A DNA stretch of 64,000 bases from Pseudomonas sp. LS.1a (GTDB lineage Bacteria > Pseudomonadota > Gammaproteobacteria > Pseudomonadales > Pseudomonadaceae). The stretch lies in NCBI RefSeq assembly GCF_022533585.1, contig NZ_CP092827.1:2892001-2956000 (forward strand), in the 5' to 3' direction. Position numbers and translations under genes: made by a program. Shown here in pieces: positions 51,453-61,027 of the stretch (position 1 is its first letter; each line of letters starts with the position of its first letter). The notes beneath the pieces were generated by a model. That model saw only the letters and a program-made list of their open reading frames with translations, made no database searches and was not told the DNA's origin.

Positions 51453-52592
51453 TCAAATCTGCTTCGCGCAACGCCACATGCGCCCGATATCACAAGCTCG
51501 CGCCCGCAGCAGCCCGGCGGCATTGGCACATGCCTGCTCCAGGCTCATCGGCCCGCTGGCCAGGGCAAAGGCGGCATCGACCCCATGGGCATACAGCTGC
51601 TGGTAGCCCTCACCCAAGGTCCCGGCCAGCACCACCACCGGCACCCCATGGCGCTTGGCAACCCTGGCCACACCCATTGGCGTCTTGCCACGCAAGGTCT
51701 GGGCGTCGAAGCGCCCTTCGCCGGTCACCACCAGGTCCGCGCCTTGCACCAAGGCATCCAGGCCGGCCAGTTCGGCTACCACTTCCACCCCGGGACGGAA
51801 CTGCGCGCCCATGAATGCCCGGGCCGCGAACCCCATGCCGCCGGCAGCGCCGCAGCCAGGGTAGTCGCGCACATCCTCCCCCAGCAACTGCGCACAATGG
51901 TCGGCAAAATGACCCAGGGCCTGGTCCAGCGCCTGCACCTGCTGCGGGTTGGCGCCCTTCTGCGGGCCGAAGATCGCCGAGGCGCCATTGGCGCCACACA
52001 GCGGGTTGTCGACGTCTGCCGCAACTTCGAATTGCACCTCGGCCAGGCGCGGGTCGAGGTCGCTGGCATCGATGCGGGCCAGTTTGGCCAAGGCCAGGCC
52101 GCCCTCTTCCAGTGCTTGCCCGTCGGCGTCCAGCAGGCGCAAGCCCAGCGCCCGCAACATGCCGCTGCCCGCGTCGTTGGTGGCACTGCCGCCGATGGCC
52201 AGCACTACCCGTTGCGCGCCGGCGGCCAGGGCGGCGGCGATCAGCTCGCCGGTGCCCCAGGTGCTGCTGCGACAGGCATCGCGCAGGCCAGTCGGCACCA
52301 GCTGCAGGCCACTGGCCTGGGCCATTTCGATGATTGCCGTGCGGCTTTGCGGTAGCCAGCCCCAACCGGCCTCGACGCTTTGCCCCAGTGGCCCGCGCAC
52401 GGTCTGACGACGCAGTTCGCCGTGGCTGGCGGCAAGAATCGCATCCATGGTGCCTTCGCCACCGTCGGCCATCGGGCACTCGACCAGCTCGGCCTCCGGC
52501 CAGGCCTCGCCCAGGCCCGTCGCAATGGCGCGGGCGACACCGGCAGCGTCGAGGCTGTCCTTGAACGAGTCGGGGGCAATGACGATCTTCAT
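51453..52592 (-). CDS. Glycerate kinase (GlxK/GarK type)
   Basis: A 379-residue kinase of the GlxK/GarK family, which makes 2-phosphoglycerate from D-glycerate. Signatures are KIVIAPDSFKDSLDAAGVA at the N-terminus, PMADGGEGTMDAI, and LAIGGSATNDAGSGMLRALG. The ATG at 52590-52592 follows CAGGAG; a longer in-frame start is rejected. It lies downstream of a CdaR-type regulator and opposite a glucarate/galactarate-type MFS gene, so sugar-acid metabolism is the context. Confidence 0.9.
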   Translation of the reverse strand: MKIVIAPDSFKDSLDAAGVARAIATGLGEAWPEAELVECPMADGGEGTMDAILAASHGELRRQTVRGPLGQSVEAGWGWLPQSRTAIIEMAQASGLQLVPTGLRDACRSSTWGTGELIAAALAAGAQRVVLAIGGSATNDAGSGMLRALGLRLLDADGQALEEGGLALAKLARIDASDLDPRLAEVQFEVAADVDNPLCGANGASAIFGPQKGANPQQVQALDQALGHFADHCAQLLGEDVRDYPGCGAAGGMGFAARAFMGAQFRPGVEVVAELAGLDALVQGADLVVTGEGRFDAQTLRGKTPMGVARVAKRHGVPVVVLAGTLGEGYQQLYAHGVDAAFALASGPMSLEQACANAAGLLRARACDIGRMWRCAKQI

Positions 52593-52733
52593 GGGGTTTC
52601 TCCTGTCCAGATGAGCGGCATGCTGACAGGTGCCTGCCAAGGTGGCCTCGGTCAAATGCACAAAACGCCGGGCGGGTTGTTTGGGCAGATGCCTTTCGCC
52701 TGTATTGGCCCTATCGCCGGTGCAGGCAACCCT

Positions 52734-53831
52734 TCAGTCGGCAGGCAGCAGCTGCAACCCCAGGTACAAGCTAAGCATGCCTTCCATGCGCAGCGGGTCC
52801 ACCTCGCCCAGTTCGGCAATCCGTTCCAGGCGGTAGCGCAGGCTGTTGCGGTGGATGCCCAGGGCATCGGCACAGGCCTGGCTCTGGCCATCGTGGGCAC
52901 ACCAGGCGCGCAGGGTGGTGAGCAACTGCCCACTGCTGTCCTTGCTGCGAATTCGCTGCAAAGGCTCCAGCAATTCATCCAGCGCATCATCGTTGCGATG
53001 CCGCCACAGCAAGGCTGGCAACCGGTAGCGCTGCAAGCTGAGCAGGCGCTCGCCGGGCAGTACCTCGCGCCCATAGGCCAACAGGTCGCGCACCCGGCGA
53101 TAACCCCGGCGCAGTTGTTCCAGGCTTTGCGCGGCACCGCCCAGGGCCAGCCGTTCCACTTCCCAGCCATGGCGTTGCAGGCGTTCCAGCAGGCGCGGTT
53201 CGTCCAGCACCACGCTGGCCGGGCGACACCACAACAACGACTGGCGGGCCGGGCTGACACACCAACTGTCCGGGTAGCGGCTCATCAACCACGCCGACAG
53301 CGTTTCGGCGGGTGGCCCCGAGGCCAGCTCGAACAGGCACGGTACCCGTGGCAACTGGGGTTTCAGGCCCAGTTGCCGAGCCTCGTCGAGCAACCGGGGA
53401 GAATCGCCGCTGCCGCCCAGCAGCAGGGCCAGCAAATCGTCACAGCGCTGCCGTCGCCATTGCTGGTCGGCCTGCAAATGGCGCTGGGCCAGCAGCATTT
53501 CGGCGGTCATGCGCACCAGCTCGCCATAGGTGCGCACTTGCTGCGGGTCACCGGTCAGGCCAAGTACGCCCATCAATCGGCCATCGAGCATCAGCGGCAG
53601 GTTCACCCCGGGTTGCACGCCCTTCAGGCATTTGGCCGCGTCGGTGTCCAGCTCGACGATCCGGCCGTTGGCCAGTACCAGCTGCGCGCCCTCGTGACGG
53701 GTATTGATGCGCTCCGGTTCGCCACTGCCGAGGATCAAACCTTGGCTGTCCATGACATTGACGTTGCAGGGCAGAATGGCCATCGCCCGGTCCACGATAT
53801 CCTGTGCCAGGTCATGGTCGAGTTCGAACAT
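52734..53831 (-). CDS. cdaR: CdaR-type sugar diacid regulator
   Basis: A 365-residue activator. The N-terminal sugar-diacid-binding domain begins MFELDHDLAQDIVDRAMAIL and includes NVNVMDSQGLILGSGEPERI. The C-terminal PucR-type HTH is in CADALGIHRNSLRYRLERIA. Homologues respond to glycerate or glucarate. It diverges from the MFS gene across a 162-base gap and is followed by glycerate kinase after 141 bases. The gap holds a candidate Hfq/Crc motif (ATAACAACAGAG) close to the MFS start. Confidence 0.87.
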   Translation of the reverse strand: MFELDHDLAQDIVDRAMAILPCNVNVMDSQGLILGSGEPERINTRHEGAQLVLANGRIVELDTDAAKCLKGVQPGVNLPLMLDGRLMGVLGLTGDPQQVRTYGELVRMTAEMLLAQRHLQADQQWRRQRCDDLLALLLGGSGDSPRLLDEARQLGLKPQLPRVPCLFELASGPPAETLSAWLMSRYPDSWCVSPARQSLLWCRPASVVLDEPRLLERLQRHGWEVERLALGGAAQSLEQLRRGYRRVRDLLAYGREVLPGERLLSLQRYRLPALLWRHRNDDALDELLEPLQRIRSKDSSGQLLTTLRAWCAHDGQSQACADALGIHRNSLRYRLERIAELGEVDPLRMEGMLSLYLGLQLLPAD

Positions 53832-53993
53832 TGAACGGTCCTTTGGGTGTCAGGTTTTGGGCTCGGGCACAGCAGCCCGGTGCAAGTGCTGTGCAAAAGC
53901 ACAAAGACAGGCACGCCGCAGTCCCCGAGACTCGTCAGGGCGAGCGCCGGAACAGGCGACGCGGCGACAACCATAACAACAGAGAACCCGATC

Positions 53994-55322
53994 ATGGCAT
54001 ACAGCCCCGCCCCTGACCAAGGCACGGATACCACCCGCAACGCGCTGTACCGGCGCATTACCTTGCGGCTGATTCCGTTCATTTTCATCTGCTACCTGTT
54101 CAACTACCTGGACCGCGTCAACGTCGGCTTTGCCAAGCTGCAGATGCTCGACGCCCTGAAGTTCAGCGAAACGGTGTACGGCCTTGGCGCCGGCATCTTC
54201 TTCATCGGCTACGTGCTCTGCGGCCTGCCGAGCAACCTGGCGCTCAACCGCTTCGGCCCGCGGCGCTGGATCGCGTTGATGATGATCGCCTGGGGCAGCC
54301 TCTCCACCTGTCTGCTGTTCGTCACCACACCCACCGAATTCTACGCCCTGCGCCTGCTGACCGGCGCCGCCGAAGCCGGCTTTTTCCCCGGCGTGGTGCT
54401 GTACCTTTCGCGCTGGTTCCCGGCGGCCCGCCGCGGCCGCATCATGGCCCTGTTCATGTCGGCGATCCCGGTGTCGGGCCTGCTCGGCGGGCCGTTCTCC
54501 GGCTGGATCCTGCAGCACTTCGCCGCCGGCCAGCACGGCCTGGCCGGCTGGCAATGGATGTTCCTGATCCAGGGCCTGCCGACCGTTGCCTTGGGGGTAC
54601 TGGCAGTGTTCCTGCTCAGTGACGGCTACCAGAAAGCCGCCTGGCTAAGCCCGGCCGAACGCCAGCTGATTGCCGCCGACCTCGACGCCGATGCCGCCAG
54701 CAAGCCGAGCACCACCGGCGACAGCGTGCTCGCCGTGTTGACCAACCCGTTGATCTGGACCTTCGGCTTTGTCTACTTCTGCATCCAGAGCGGTGTGTAC
54801 GCAATCAACTTCTGGCTGCCGTCGATCATCAAGAACATGGGCTTCGACAACCCGCTGCTGATCGGCTGGCTCAGCGCCATCCCGTACCTGCTGGCCGGTG
54901 TGTTCATGATCCTCTGCGGGCGCTCGGCCGACCTGCGCAACGAGCGCCGCTGGCACCTTGTGGTACCGATGCTGATGGGCGCCATCGGTCTGCTGATCGC
55001 GGTGAATTTCGCCAGCAACCCGGCCATCGCCATCCTCGGCCTGTCGATTGCCACCATGGGCGCCCTCACCGGCCTGCCGATGTTCTGGCCGATGCCCACC
55101 GCGCTGCTCAGCGCCGGCGCAGCTGTCGCCGGCCTTGCGATCATCAACTCGGTGGGCCAGATGGCCGGCTTCCTCAGCCCGTATCTGGTCGGCTTCATCA
55201 AGGACCAGACAGGCTCGACCGATGCCGCGCTGTATTCGCTGGCGGCGTTGATCGTGCTGGGTAGCCTGGTGGCCTTGCGGGTAACCCGGGCCGGTGCGCT
55301 GAGTACTGCACGGGCCAGTTGA
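53994..55322 (+). CDS. MFS transporter, anion:cation symporter type (sugar acids)
   Basis: A 442-residue MFS protein with about 12 segments. It begins RLIPFIFICYLFNYLDRVNV, then has the loop GFFPGVVLYLSRWFPAARRG, hallmarks of the ACS/GudP-type transporters of glucarate, galactarate and related acids. The ATG at 53994 gives the family start; a longer frame has no support. Divergent from cdaR, so likely regulated with glycerate kinase. Substrate not resolved. Confidence 0.85.
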   Translation: MAYSPAPDQGTDTTRNALYRRITLRLIPFIFICYLFNYLDRVNVGFAKLQMLDALKFSETVYGLGAGIFFIGYVLCGLPSNLALNRFGPRRWIALMMIAWGSLSTCLLFVTTPTEFYALRLLTGAAEAGFFPGVVLYLSRWFPAARRGRIMALFMSAIPVSGLLGGPFSGWILQHFAAGQHGLAGWQWMFLIQGLPTVALGVLAVFLLSDGYQKAAWLSPAERQLIAADLDADAASKPSTTGDSVLAVLTNPLIWTFGFVYFCIQSGVYAINFWLPSIIKNMGFDNPLLIGWLSAIPYLLAGVFMILCGRSADLRNERRWHLVVPMLMGAIGLLIAVNFASNPAIAILGLSIATMGALTGLPMFWPMPTALLSAGAAVAGLAIINSVGQMAGFLSPYLVGFIKDQTGSTDAALYSLAALIVLGSLVALRVTRAGALSTARAS

Positions 55323-55412
55323 GGCATTCGCGGGTAAACCCGCTCCCACAGGATCACCACCAACTGGAAGATTGTGGGATCCATGTGGGAGCGGGTTCAC
55401 CCGCGAAGAGGC
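55321..55412. repeat. REP doublet after the MFS gene
   Basis: CGCGGGTAAACCCGCTCCCA and TGTGGGAGCGGGTTCACCCG face each other around a 30-base spacer, starting at the MFS stop codon. Confidence 0.85.
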
Positions 55413-55519
55413 CCGACCAGGCCACACACAATCCACACCCTCCACCGGTCGTCAGCTCAACGCATCCCCTCCCCAGCCCAGGCGTCAAATGGTTCCAAAG
55501 CCCCCTTTGGAGAACCTCC

Positions 55520-57040
55520 ATGACCCAGTACGCCGTGGCCCGCCTGGCCCAGCTCGACGAACACCGCCCCCTGCGCGTCCAGGCCGGCAGCGAGGAGATC
55601 ATCCTCATCCGCCAGGGCGACCAGGTGCACGCCTACCAGGGCAACTGCCCCCACGAAGGCGCACCACTCAATGAGGGCGTGGTCTGTGGCGGTCTGCTGG
55701 TCTGCCCCTGGCACAAGGCCGCGTTCGCCGTGGACGAGGGCGCGGTCTGCGAGCCGCCGGCGCTGGCCGACCTGCGCCGCTACAGCACCTGGGTAAAAGG
55801 CGACGAGGTCTGGGTCGACGACCAACCCCTGCCCAGAACCGAGCCGCCCCGCCACAGCGATGCCCGCTGTTTCGTGGTGGTCGGCGCCGGTGCCGCCGGC
55901 AGTGCCGCAGTCGCCACCCTGCTGGACCATGGCTTCGCCGGCCACCTGGTCTGGGTCGATCAGGAGCGTCAGCCGGCCTACGATCGTACTTCCCTCAGCA
56001 AGTTCGTGATCGCCGGGCAGATGCCGCCCGATGAAGTGCCAGCCCTGCTCGACGCCGACGCCCTGCGCAAGGGCCAACTGCAGCGCAAGCATGGCAAGGT
56101 GCGCACCCTGAACGCTCAGAAGCGCCAGGTCACCCTGGCCGACGGCCAGCAGATCGACTATGACGCCTGCCTGCTGGCCACCGGCGGCAAGGCACTGCGG
56201 CCCGATATCCCGGGAGTCGATCTGCCCGGGGTATTTACCCTGCGTTCACGGGAGGATGCCGCGCACCTGCTGGACGCTGCCGAGCCCGGCCAGCCGGTCG
56301 TGATCGTCGGCGACGGGTTCATCGGCCTGGAAGCCGCCTCTGCCTTGCGCAAGTACGGCCTGCAGGTGCACCTGGTCACTCGCCACGAAGTCCCCCTGGC
56401 CCGGCAGTTGGGTGAGCGCATCGGCCGTAGCATCCGCGAGCTGCACGAACGCAAGGGGGTCACCTTCCACGGCCCCACCGAGGTCGAACGGATCGAGGGC
56501 CAGGGCAAGATCGAAGCCGTGCTGCTGGCCAACGGTGAGCGGCTACAGACACCATTGGTGCTGTTGGGCACCGGGGTAGAACCGGCGACCACTTTCATCC
56601 AGGGCGTGCTGCTGACCGAAGACAAGTCGGTGCAAGTCGATGCCGAAATGCGCGCGGCAGATGGCCTATGGGCTGCGGGGGATATCGCCACCTTTCCGCT
56701 CAGCGGGCGCCCGGTGCGTATCGAACACTGGCGCCTGGCCCAGCAACACGGGGTGATCGCCGCCGCCAACATGCTCGGCGAGCAACGCCGCTATGCCGAC
56801 GTGCCGTTCTTCTGGACCTACCAGCACGGCCGCACCTACGAAGTACTGGGTCACGCGCGGGACTGGAACCGTATCGAATTCGTCGGCGAGCCGGAAAAAG
56901 GCGACTTCATCGCTTTGCAATGCGTGGATGAGCGGGTCGAGGCGGTCATCGCCAAGGGCTATTCCGATGCCATGGCGACACTGTCACAACGCCTGAAGCG
57001 CCCGTTGAGCCTGCAAGAGGCCTTGGCGCTGATCGGTTGA
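55520..57040 (+). CDS. Rieske-FAD NAD(P)H oxidoreductase (AIF-like)
   Basis: A 506-residue fusion. Residues 1-100 are a Rieske [2Fe-2S] domain with CPHEGAPL and CPWHKAAF. Residues about 115-430 form an FAD/NAD pyridine disulfide oxidoreductase (VVVGAGAAGSAAVATLLD; VVIVGDGFIGLEAASAL; WAAGDIATFPL). A C-terminal domain follows. The arrangement matches AIFM3-like and ferredoxin reductase-type enzymes. The ATG at 55520 with GGAGAACC is the natural start. 71 bases separate it from the next gene, an aldo/keto reductase. Substrate unknown. Confidence 0.87.
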   Translation: MTQYAVARLAQLDEHRPLRVQAGSEEIILIRQGDQVHAYQGNCPHEGAPLNEGVVCGGLLVCPWHKAAFAVDEGAVCEPPALADLRRYSTWVKGDEVWVDDQPLPRTEPPRHSDARCFVVVGAGAAGSAAVATLLDHGFAGHLVWVDQERQPAYDRTSLSKFVIAGQMPPDEVPALLDADALRKGQLQRKHGKVRTLNAQKRQVTLADGQQIDYDACLLATGGKALRPDIPGVDLPGVFTLRSREDAAHLLDAAEPGQPVVIVGDGFIGLEAASALRKYGLQVHLVTRHEVPLARQLGERIGRSIRELHERKGVTFHGPTEVERIEGQGKIEAVLLANGERLQTPLVLLGTGVEPATTFIQGVLLTEDKSVQVDAEMRAADGLWAAGDIATFPLSGRPVRIEHWRLAQQHGVIAAANMLGEQRRYADVPFFWTYQHGRTYEVLGHARDWNRIEFVGEPEKGDFIALQCVDERVEAVIAKGYSDAMATLSQRLKRPLSLQEALALIG

Positions 57041-57111
57041 GGCCGCCTTTCATTGCGCCCCGGTTGTGTGTAAAACAGGTAGATCAGCCAACTGTCAAAG
57101 GACCCACGCGC

Positions 57112-58122
57112 ATGATCTACCGCCCCCTCGGCCACAGTGGCCTGCAGGTTTCCGCCCTTACCCTGGGCAGCATGATGTTCGGCGAGCAGACCAGCACCGA
57201 GGACGCCCTGCGCATTATCGACAAGGCCTGGGACCAGGGCATCAACTTCATCGACACTGCTGACGTGTACAACGCCGGGCGCGCAGAGGAAATCGTCGGC
57301 GAAGCGGTGGCCCGCCATCGGCAGGACTGGATCGTGGCCAGCAAGGTCGGCTTCGGCCCGGCCGATGGCCTGCCCAACCGCAGCGGGCTGTCGCGCAAAC
57401 ACATCTTGAATGCCCTCGATGCCACGCTGACGCGCATGGACATGGACTACCTGGACATCTACTACCTGCACCGCGAAGACCACAAAGTGCCGCTGGAAGA
57501 GAGCGTGCAGGCCATCGGCGACCTGCTGCGCCAGGGCAAGATCCGCTACTGGGGCCTGTCCAACTTCCGTGGCTGGCGCATCGCCGAGGCCTGCCACATT
57601 GCCGAGCGGCTGGGCGTGCCGAGGCCGGTGGTGAGCCAACCGCTGTACAACATCGTCAACCGCCAGGCCGAACCGGAGCAGCTCACCGCTGCGGCTGCCC
57701 ACGGCCTTGGTGTAGTGCCATACAGCCCGCTCGCGCGGGGCGTGCTCAGTGGCAAGTATGCGCCAGGTGCAGTGCCAGATGCCGATAGCCGTGCCGGGCG
57801 CCAGGACAAACGCATCATGGAGGTGGAATGGCGCCAGGAGTCGCTGGCCACCGCCCGGCAGATCCAGGCCTATGCTGAAGCCAAGGGCGTGGGTATCGTC
57901 GAGTTCGCTATCGCCTGGGTGCTGAACAACCAGCTGGTCAGTTCGGCGATTGTCGGGCCGCGTACGGAAGAACAGTGGGATACCTATGGCGGTGCGCTGG
58001 CGGTGAAGATCACGGCAGAGGATGAGGCGTTCATCGATTCATTGGTGACGCCGGGGCATGCGTCGACGCCGGGGTTCAATGATGTGGCTCATTATGTGAC
58101 TGGGCGGTTGGCCCGCAGCTGA
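57112..58122 (+). CDS. Aldo/keto reductase
   Basis: A 336-residue cytosolic aldo/keto reductase of the YhdN/Kvb type. Typical parts are GSMMFGEQTSTEDALRIIDK, INFIDTADVYNAGRAEEIVG (catalytic aspartate and tyrosine), IVASKVGFGPADG (catalytic lysine) and YYLHREDHKVPLEE (histidine). Likely NADPH-dependent; substrate unknown. ATG 57112 is chosen because longer in-frame starts lack the family motif. It may be in an operon with the Rieske-FAD gene. Confidence 0.88.
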   Translation: MIYRPLGHSGLQVSALTLGSMMFGEQTSTEDALRIIDKAWDQGINFIDTADVYNAGRAEEIVGEAVARHRQDWIVASKVGFGPADGLPNRSGLSRKHILNALDATLTRMDMDYLDIYYLHREDHKVPLEESVQAIGDLLRQGKIRYWGLSNFRGWRIAEACHIAERLGVPRPVVSQPLYNIVNRQAEPEQLTAAAAHGLGVVPYSPLARGVLSGKYAPGAVPDADSRAGRQDKRIMEVEWRQESLATARQIQAYAEAKGVGIVEFAIAWVLNNQLVSSAIVGPRTEEQWDTYGGALAVKITAEDEAFIDSLVTPGHASTPGFNDVAHYVTGRLARS

Positions 58123-58136
58123 TCACCCTCCTGTTC

Positions 58137-58232
58137 CGGCCTCTTCGCGGGTAAACCCGCTTCCACAGGATTACCTATGCCTCAGGGCCTGTGCAATCCC
58201 TGTGGGAGCGGGTTTACCCGCGAAGAGGCTGG
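58137..58232. repeat. REP doublet between convergent genes
   Basis: CGCGGGTAAACCCGCTTCCA and TGTGGGAGCGGGTTTACCCG flank a 30-base spacer between the aldo/keto reductase and the luciferase-like gene ends. Confidence 0.85.
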
Positions 58233-58238
58233 CAGGGT

Positions 58239-59219
58239 TTAGCTCAGTTCAGCCAAGGCTCGCGCGGCATAGGCATGCGAACGCTGCCGCGACAGCGGGT
58301 CGTGGATGCGGCAGTCAATCATCAGTTCATCTGCGGCGGTCTGCTCGATCAGCGAGCGCAACCCTTCCCTTACCCGCTCCGGCCCACCGGCCACGGTGCA
58401 GGCCATGACTTGCTCAAGTACCGCGCGCTCATGGTCCGGCAGGCTCTCGACATAACCTTCCTGTGGCTTGGGCAACAGGCCGAAGCGCCCCACATGCAAG
58501 TCCAGCATCCACTTGCGATGGGAGCTGGCCAGGTAGTCCGCCTCGGCATCGCTGTCGGCGGCGAACAGGTTCATGCCCACCATCACGTAAGGCTTGGCCA
58601 GTTGTGCCGAAGGCTGGAAGTTGGCCCGGTAATGGGCGATGGCCTGCAGCAGGTAGCGCGGGGCAAAGTGCGAGGCAAAGGCATAGGGCAAGCCCAGTTT
58701 CGCCGCCAGGTCGGCGCCGAACAGGCTGGAGCCGAGGATCCATACCGGCACATCGTGGCTGCCAGGTACGCCACGCACCCGGCGCTTGCCGTTGTCGGCC
58801 AGATAATCGCGCAGCTCGGCGATGTCCTGGCTGAAATCACGCTCTGGTGCGGCACCACGCAAGGCACGCACGGTTGGCCCTGAGGTGCCTGGCGCACGGC
58901 CCAGCCCTAGGTCGATACGGCCTGGGTGCAGGGTGTCTAGCGTGCCGAACTGCTCGGCCACCACCAGTGGCGCATGGTTGGGCAGCATGATGCCACCGGC
59001 GCCGACGCGGATATGCCGGGTGGCGTTTGCGATTTCGTTGATGACCAGTGACGTGGCGGCCGAGCCGATGCCCGGCATGTCGTGGTGTTCGGCGATCCAG
59101 TAGCGGCTGTATTGCTGTTGCTCGACATGGCGCGCCAGTTGGCGGGACTCTTCGATCGCGTCGGCGAAGGTCTTGCCTTCGCCGATCATGACCAGGTCCA
59201 GTACGGACAGTGCAGTCAT
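58239..59219 (-). CDS. Luciferase-like (LLM class) flavin-dependent monooxygenase
   Basis: A 326-residue bacterial-luciferase-family protein. It starts [20 protein letters not shown] and has [20 protein letters not shown] and [15 protein letters not shown], as in the MsnO8-type LLM family. These use reduced flavin to oxidise varied substrates; none is assigned. It lies next to a LysR gene on the same strand. Confidence 0.88.
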   Translation of the reverse strand: MTALSVLDLVMIGEGKTFADAIEESRQLARHVEQQQYSRYWIAEHHDMPGIGSAATSLVINEIANATRHIRVGAGGIMLPNHAPLVVAEQFGTLDTLHPGRIDLGLGRAPGTSGPTVRALRGAAPERDFSQDIAELRDYLADNGKRRVRGVPGSHDVPVWILGSSLFGADLAAKLGLPYAFASHFAPRYLLQAIAHYRANFQPSAQLAKPYVMVGMNLFAADSDAEADYLASSHRKWMLDLHVGRFGLLPKPQEGYVESLPDHERAVLEQVMACTVAGGPERVREGLRSLIEQTAADELMIDCRIHDPLSRQRSHAYAARALAELS

Positions 59220-59319
59220 GGGGTCTCCACGGGGATTCTCGGTGACTGCCAGTTTCCCTGCTGCGCAGCCAGTGATAAACCCGGCTTCAGGCCCGGCACA
59301 GGGGCCTGCCAGTCCCCAA

Positions 59320-60231
59320 TCAGTATTCCCAGGGCACGCCCGGTTCCCAGCTGGCTACCAGCAGGTCGATGAAGCCGCGTACCCGTGGCGACAGATGGCG
59401 CTTGCTTGGATAGACGATGCGAATCGGGTCCGCTGGCGGCCGATAGGCTTGCAGCACCTCCACCAGGGTGCCGGCGCGCAAGTCGTCGCCGGTGATGTAG
59501 GTAGGCAGGTGAATCAGCCCGAAACCCGCCCGCGCGCCATCGAGCATCGCCTCGGAACTGTCGATGTTCAGCCGCCCAGGGTCTTCGCACAGGTGCAGCC
59601 CCGCTTCGGTATGGAAGCGCCACGGCATGGTCTTTTCGCCGGCCAGGAAGGCGATCTTGTCGTGGCCATAGAGGTCGCCGGGCACCTGCGGTACGCCGCG
59701 CGCGTCCAGGTAAGCGGGCGAGGCGCAGGTGACAAACTGCTGCCAGGCCACCGTGCGGGTCAACAGTTGCGAGTCTTCCTTCGGTGCACCGATACGCACC
59801 GCAACGTCGATACCCTCCTCGACCAGGTCGACGAAACGGTCGGTGAAGCGGATGTCGGCGCGCAGCTCGGGCCACTGCTTCAGGTAGCGGTCAAGCATCG
59901 GCAACACATGGCGCTGGCCGAATGACAGGGGGGCTGTCAGGCGCAGGGTGCCGGTGGGCTTGCCACGGCGCTGGGCCATGGTGCTTTCCACTTCGTCCAG
60001 GTCATCCAGAATCTGCCGCCAGCGCTCGTAGGCCACCAGGCCCTCGTCGGTCAGGCTCAGCTTGCGCGTGGTGCGATTGAGCAGGCGTACGGCCATGCGC
60101 GCTTCCAGACGGGCGATGCTCTTGCCCACCGCCGAGCGCGTCAGGCCGAGGGTGGCAGCGGCGGCGGTAAAACTGCCGGCCTTCACCGCACTGACGAAGG
60201 CGGCGATGTCGCCGAAGCGGTTGGGTTCCAT
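59320..60231 (-). CDS. LysR-family transcriptional regulator
   Basis: A 303-residue LTTR. The N-terminal winged HTH is [20 protein letters not shown] followed by [15 protein letters not shown]. The substrate-binding domain includes [20 protein letters not shown]. The ATG at 60229-60231 gives the standard start [16 protein letters not shown]. It is transcribed toward the luciferase-like gene; its own targets are unclear because its promoter region faces TraX (same strand). Confidence 0.9.
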   Translation of the reverse strand: MEPNRFGDIAAFVSAVKAGSFTAAAATLGLTRSAVGKSIARLEARMAVRLLNRTTRKLSLTDEGLVAYERWRQILDDLDEVESTMAQRRGKPTGTLRLTAPLSFGQRHVLPMLDRYLKQWPELRADIRFTDRFVDLVEEGIDVAVRIGAPKEDSQLLTRTVAWQQFVTCASPAYLDARGVPQVPGDLYGHDKIAFLAGEKTMPWRFHTEAGLHLCEDPGRLNIDSSEAMLDGARAGFGLIHLPTYITGDDLRAGTLVEVLQAYRPPADPIRIVYPSKRHLSPRVRGFIDLLVASWEPGVPWEY

Positions 60232-60331
60232 GGGCGGTTCCTGAGTCCGGTGCGGCCGGCCTAGATGGGTATGAATCTGTGAAATACAAGCGGGGGCTGC
60301 TTTGCAGCCCTTCGCGGCCCCGATTACTGGT

Positions 60332-61024
60332 TCAGGATAATCCTTTGATGACCAGCAGATGCACCGGATAAAACAGGTAACCCCAACGTCCCACCGCAGG
60401 CACCCGCCAACCCTCATGGCGCAGCAGCGACCACCCGAGGGGAATCGCCGAGGCTGCGGCCATCAGCGTCAGCACGGTAATTGGCGCCAGCAGATGCTCC
60501 CTTAACCAGCTGTTGGTCAGATTCCCGCCCATGGCCAACAGGCAAGGCAACAACCAGGCCGCCCCTCCCTTGCTGCGCGCCATCAACCAGGCGCCCGGCA
60601 GCATCACCCCCGCCAGCCCGTACATCAACTGTTCACTGAACAGCCACCCCGCAAGCAGACTGGCAAGGCCAATCACTCGCGCCGATCTCAATGAGTGATG
60701 CACACCCCAGGCGACCAGCAACCCCAACACCAGGGTCGGCATCACGCTGAACGTTGGCGAACCACTGTCCAGCCAACGATACACAGGCTCCGACAGCCCC
60801 GCGAACACCAGCATCAGCACCACATAACGCAGGTTGCCACGGGTGTACAGCGCCTCTGCCCTGCCGCGCCCCACATTCACCGCAATCGCCAGGCAAAACA
60901 GCGGAAATGCCAACCGGCCAAGTACGAACAGGCCATCGGCATCAGGCCAAAGGAAGCGTAGGTGGTCGGCGACCATGGTCAGCATCGCCGTCCACTTGAC
61001 CAGGTCCAGCCCGGCTGAGCGCAT
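60332..61024 (-). CDS. TraX-family membrane protein
   Basis: A 230-residue integral membrane protein with about seven hydrophobic segments. The family marks are LDLVKWTAMLTMVADHLRFL at the N-terminus and RWGYLFYPVHLLVIKGLS at the C-terminus. TraX of F plasmid acetylates pilin; chromosomal relatives are uncharacterised acyltransferase-like proteins. It begins 3 bases after the YbcI-like gene's stop, so the two are co-transcribed. Confidence 0.83.
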   Translation of the reverse strand: MRSAGLDLVKWTAMLTMVADHLRFLWPDADGLFVLGRLAFPLFCLAIAVNVGRGRAEALYTRGNLRYVVLMLVFAGLSEPVYRWLDSGSPTFSVMPTLVLGLLVAWGVHHSLRSARVIGLASLLAGWLFSEQLMYGLAGVMLPGAWLMARSKGGAAWLLPCLLAMGGNLTNSWLREHLLAPITVLTLMAAASAIPLGWSLLRHEGWRVPAVGRWGYLFYPVHLLVIKGLS

Positions 61025-61027
61025 GCC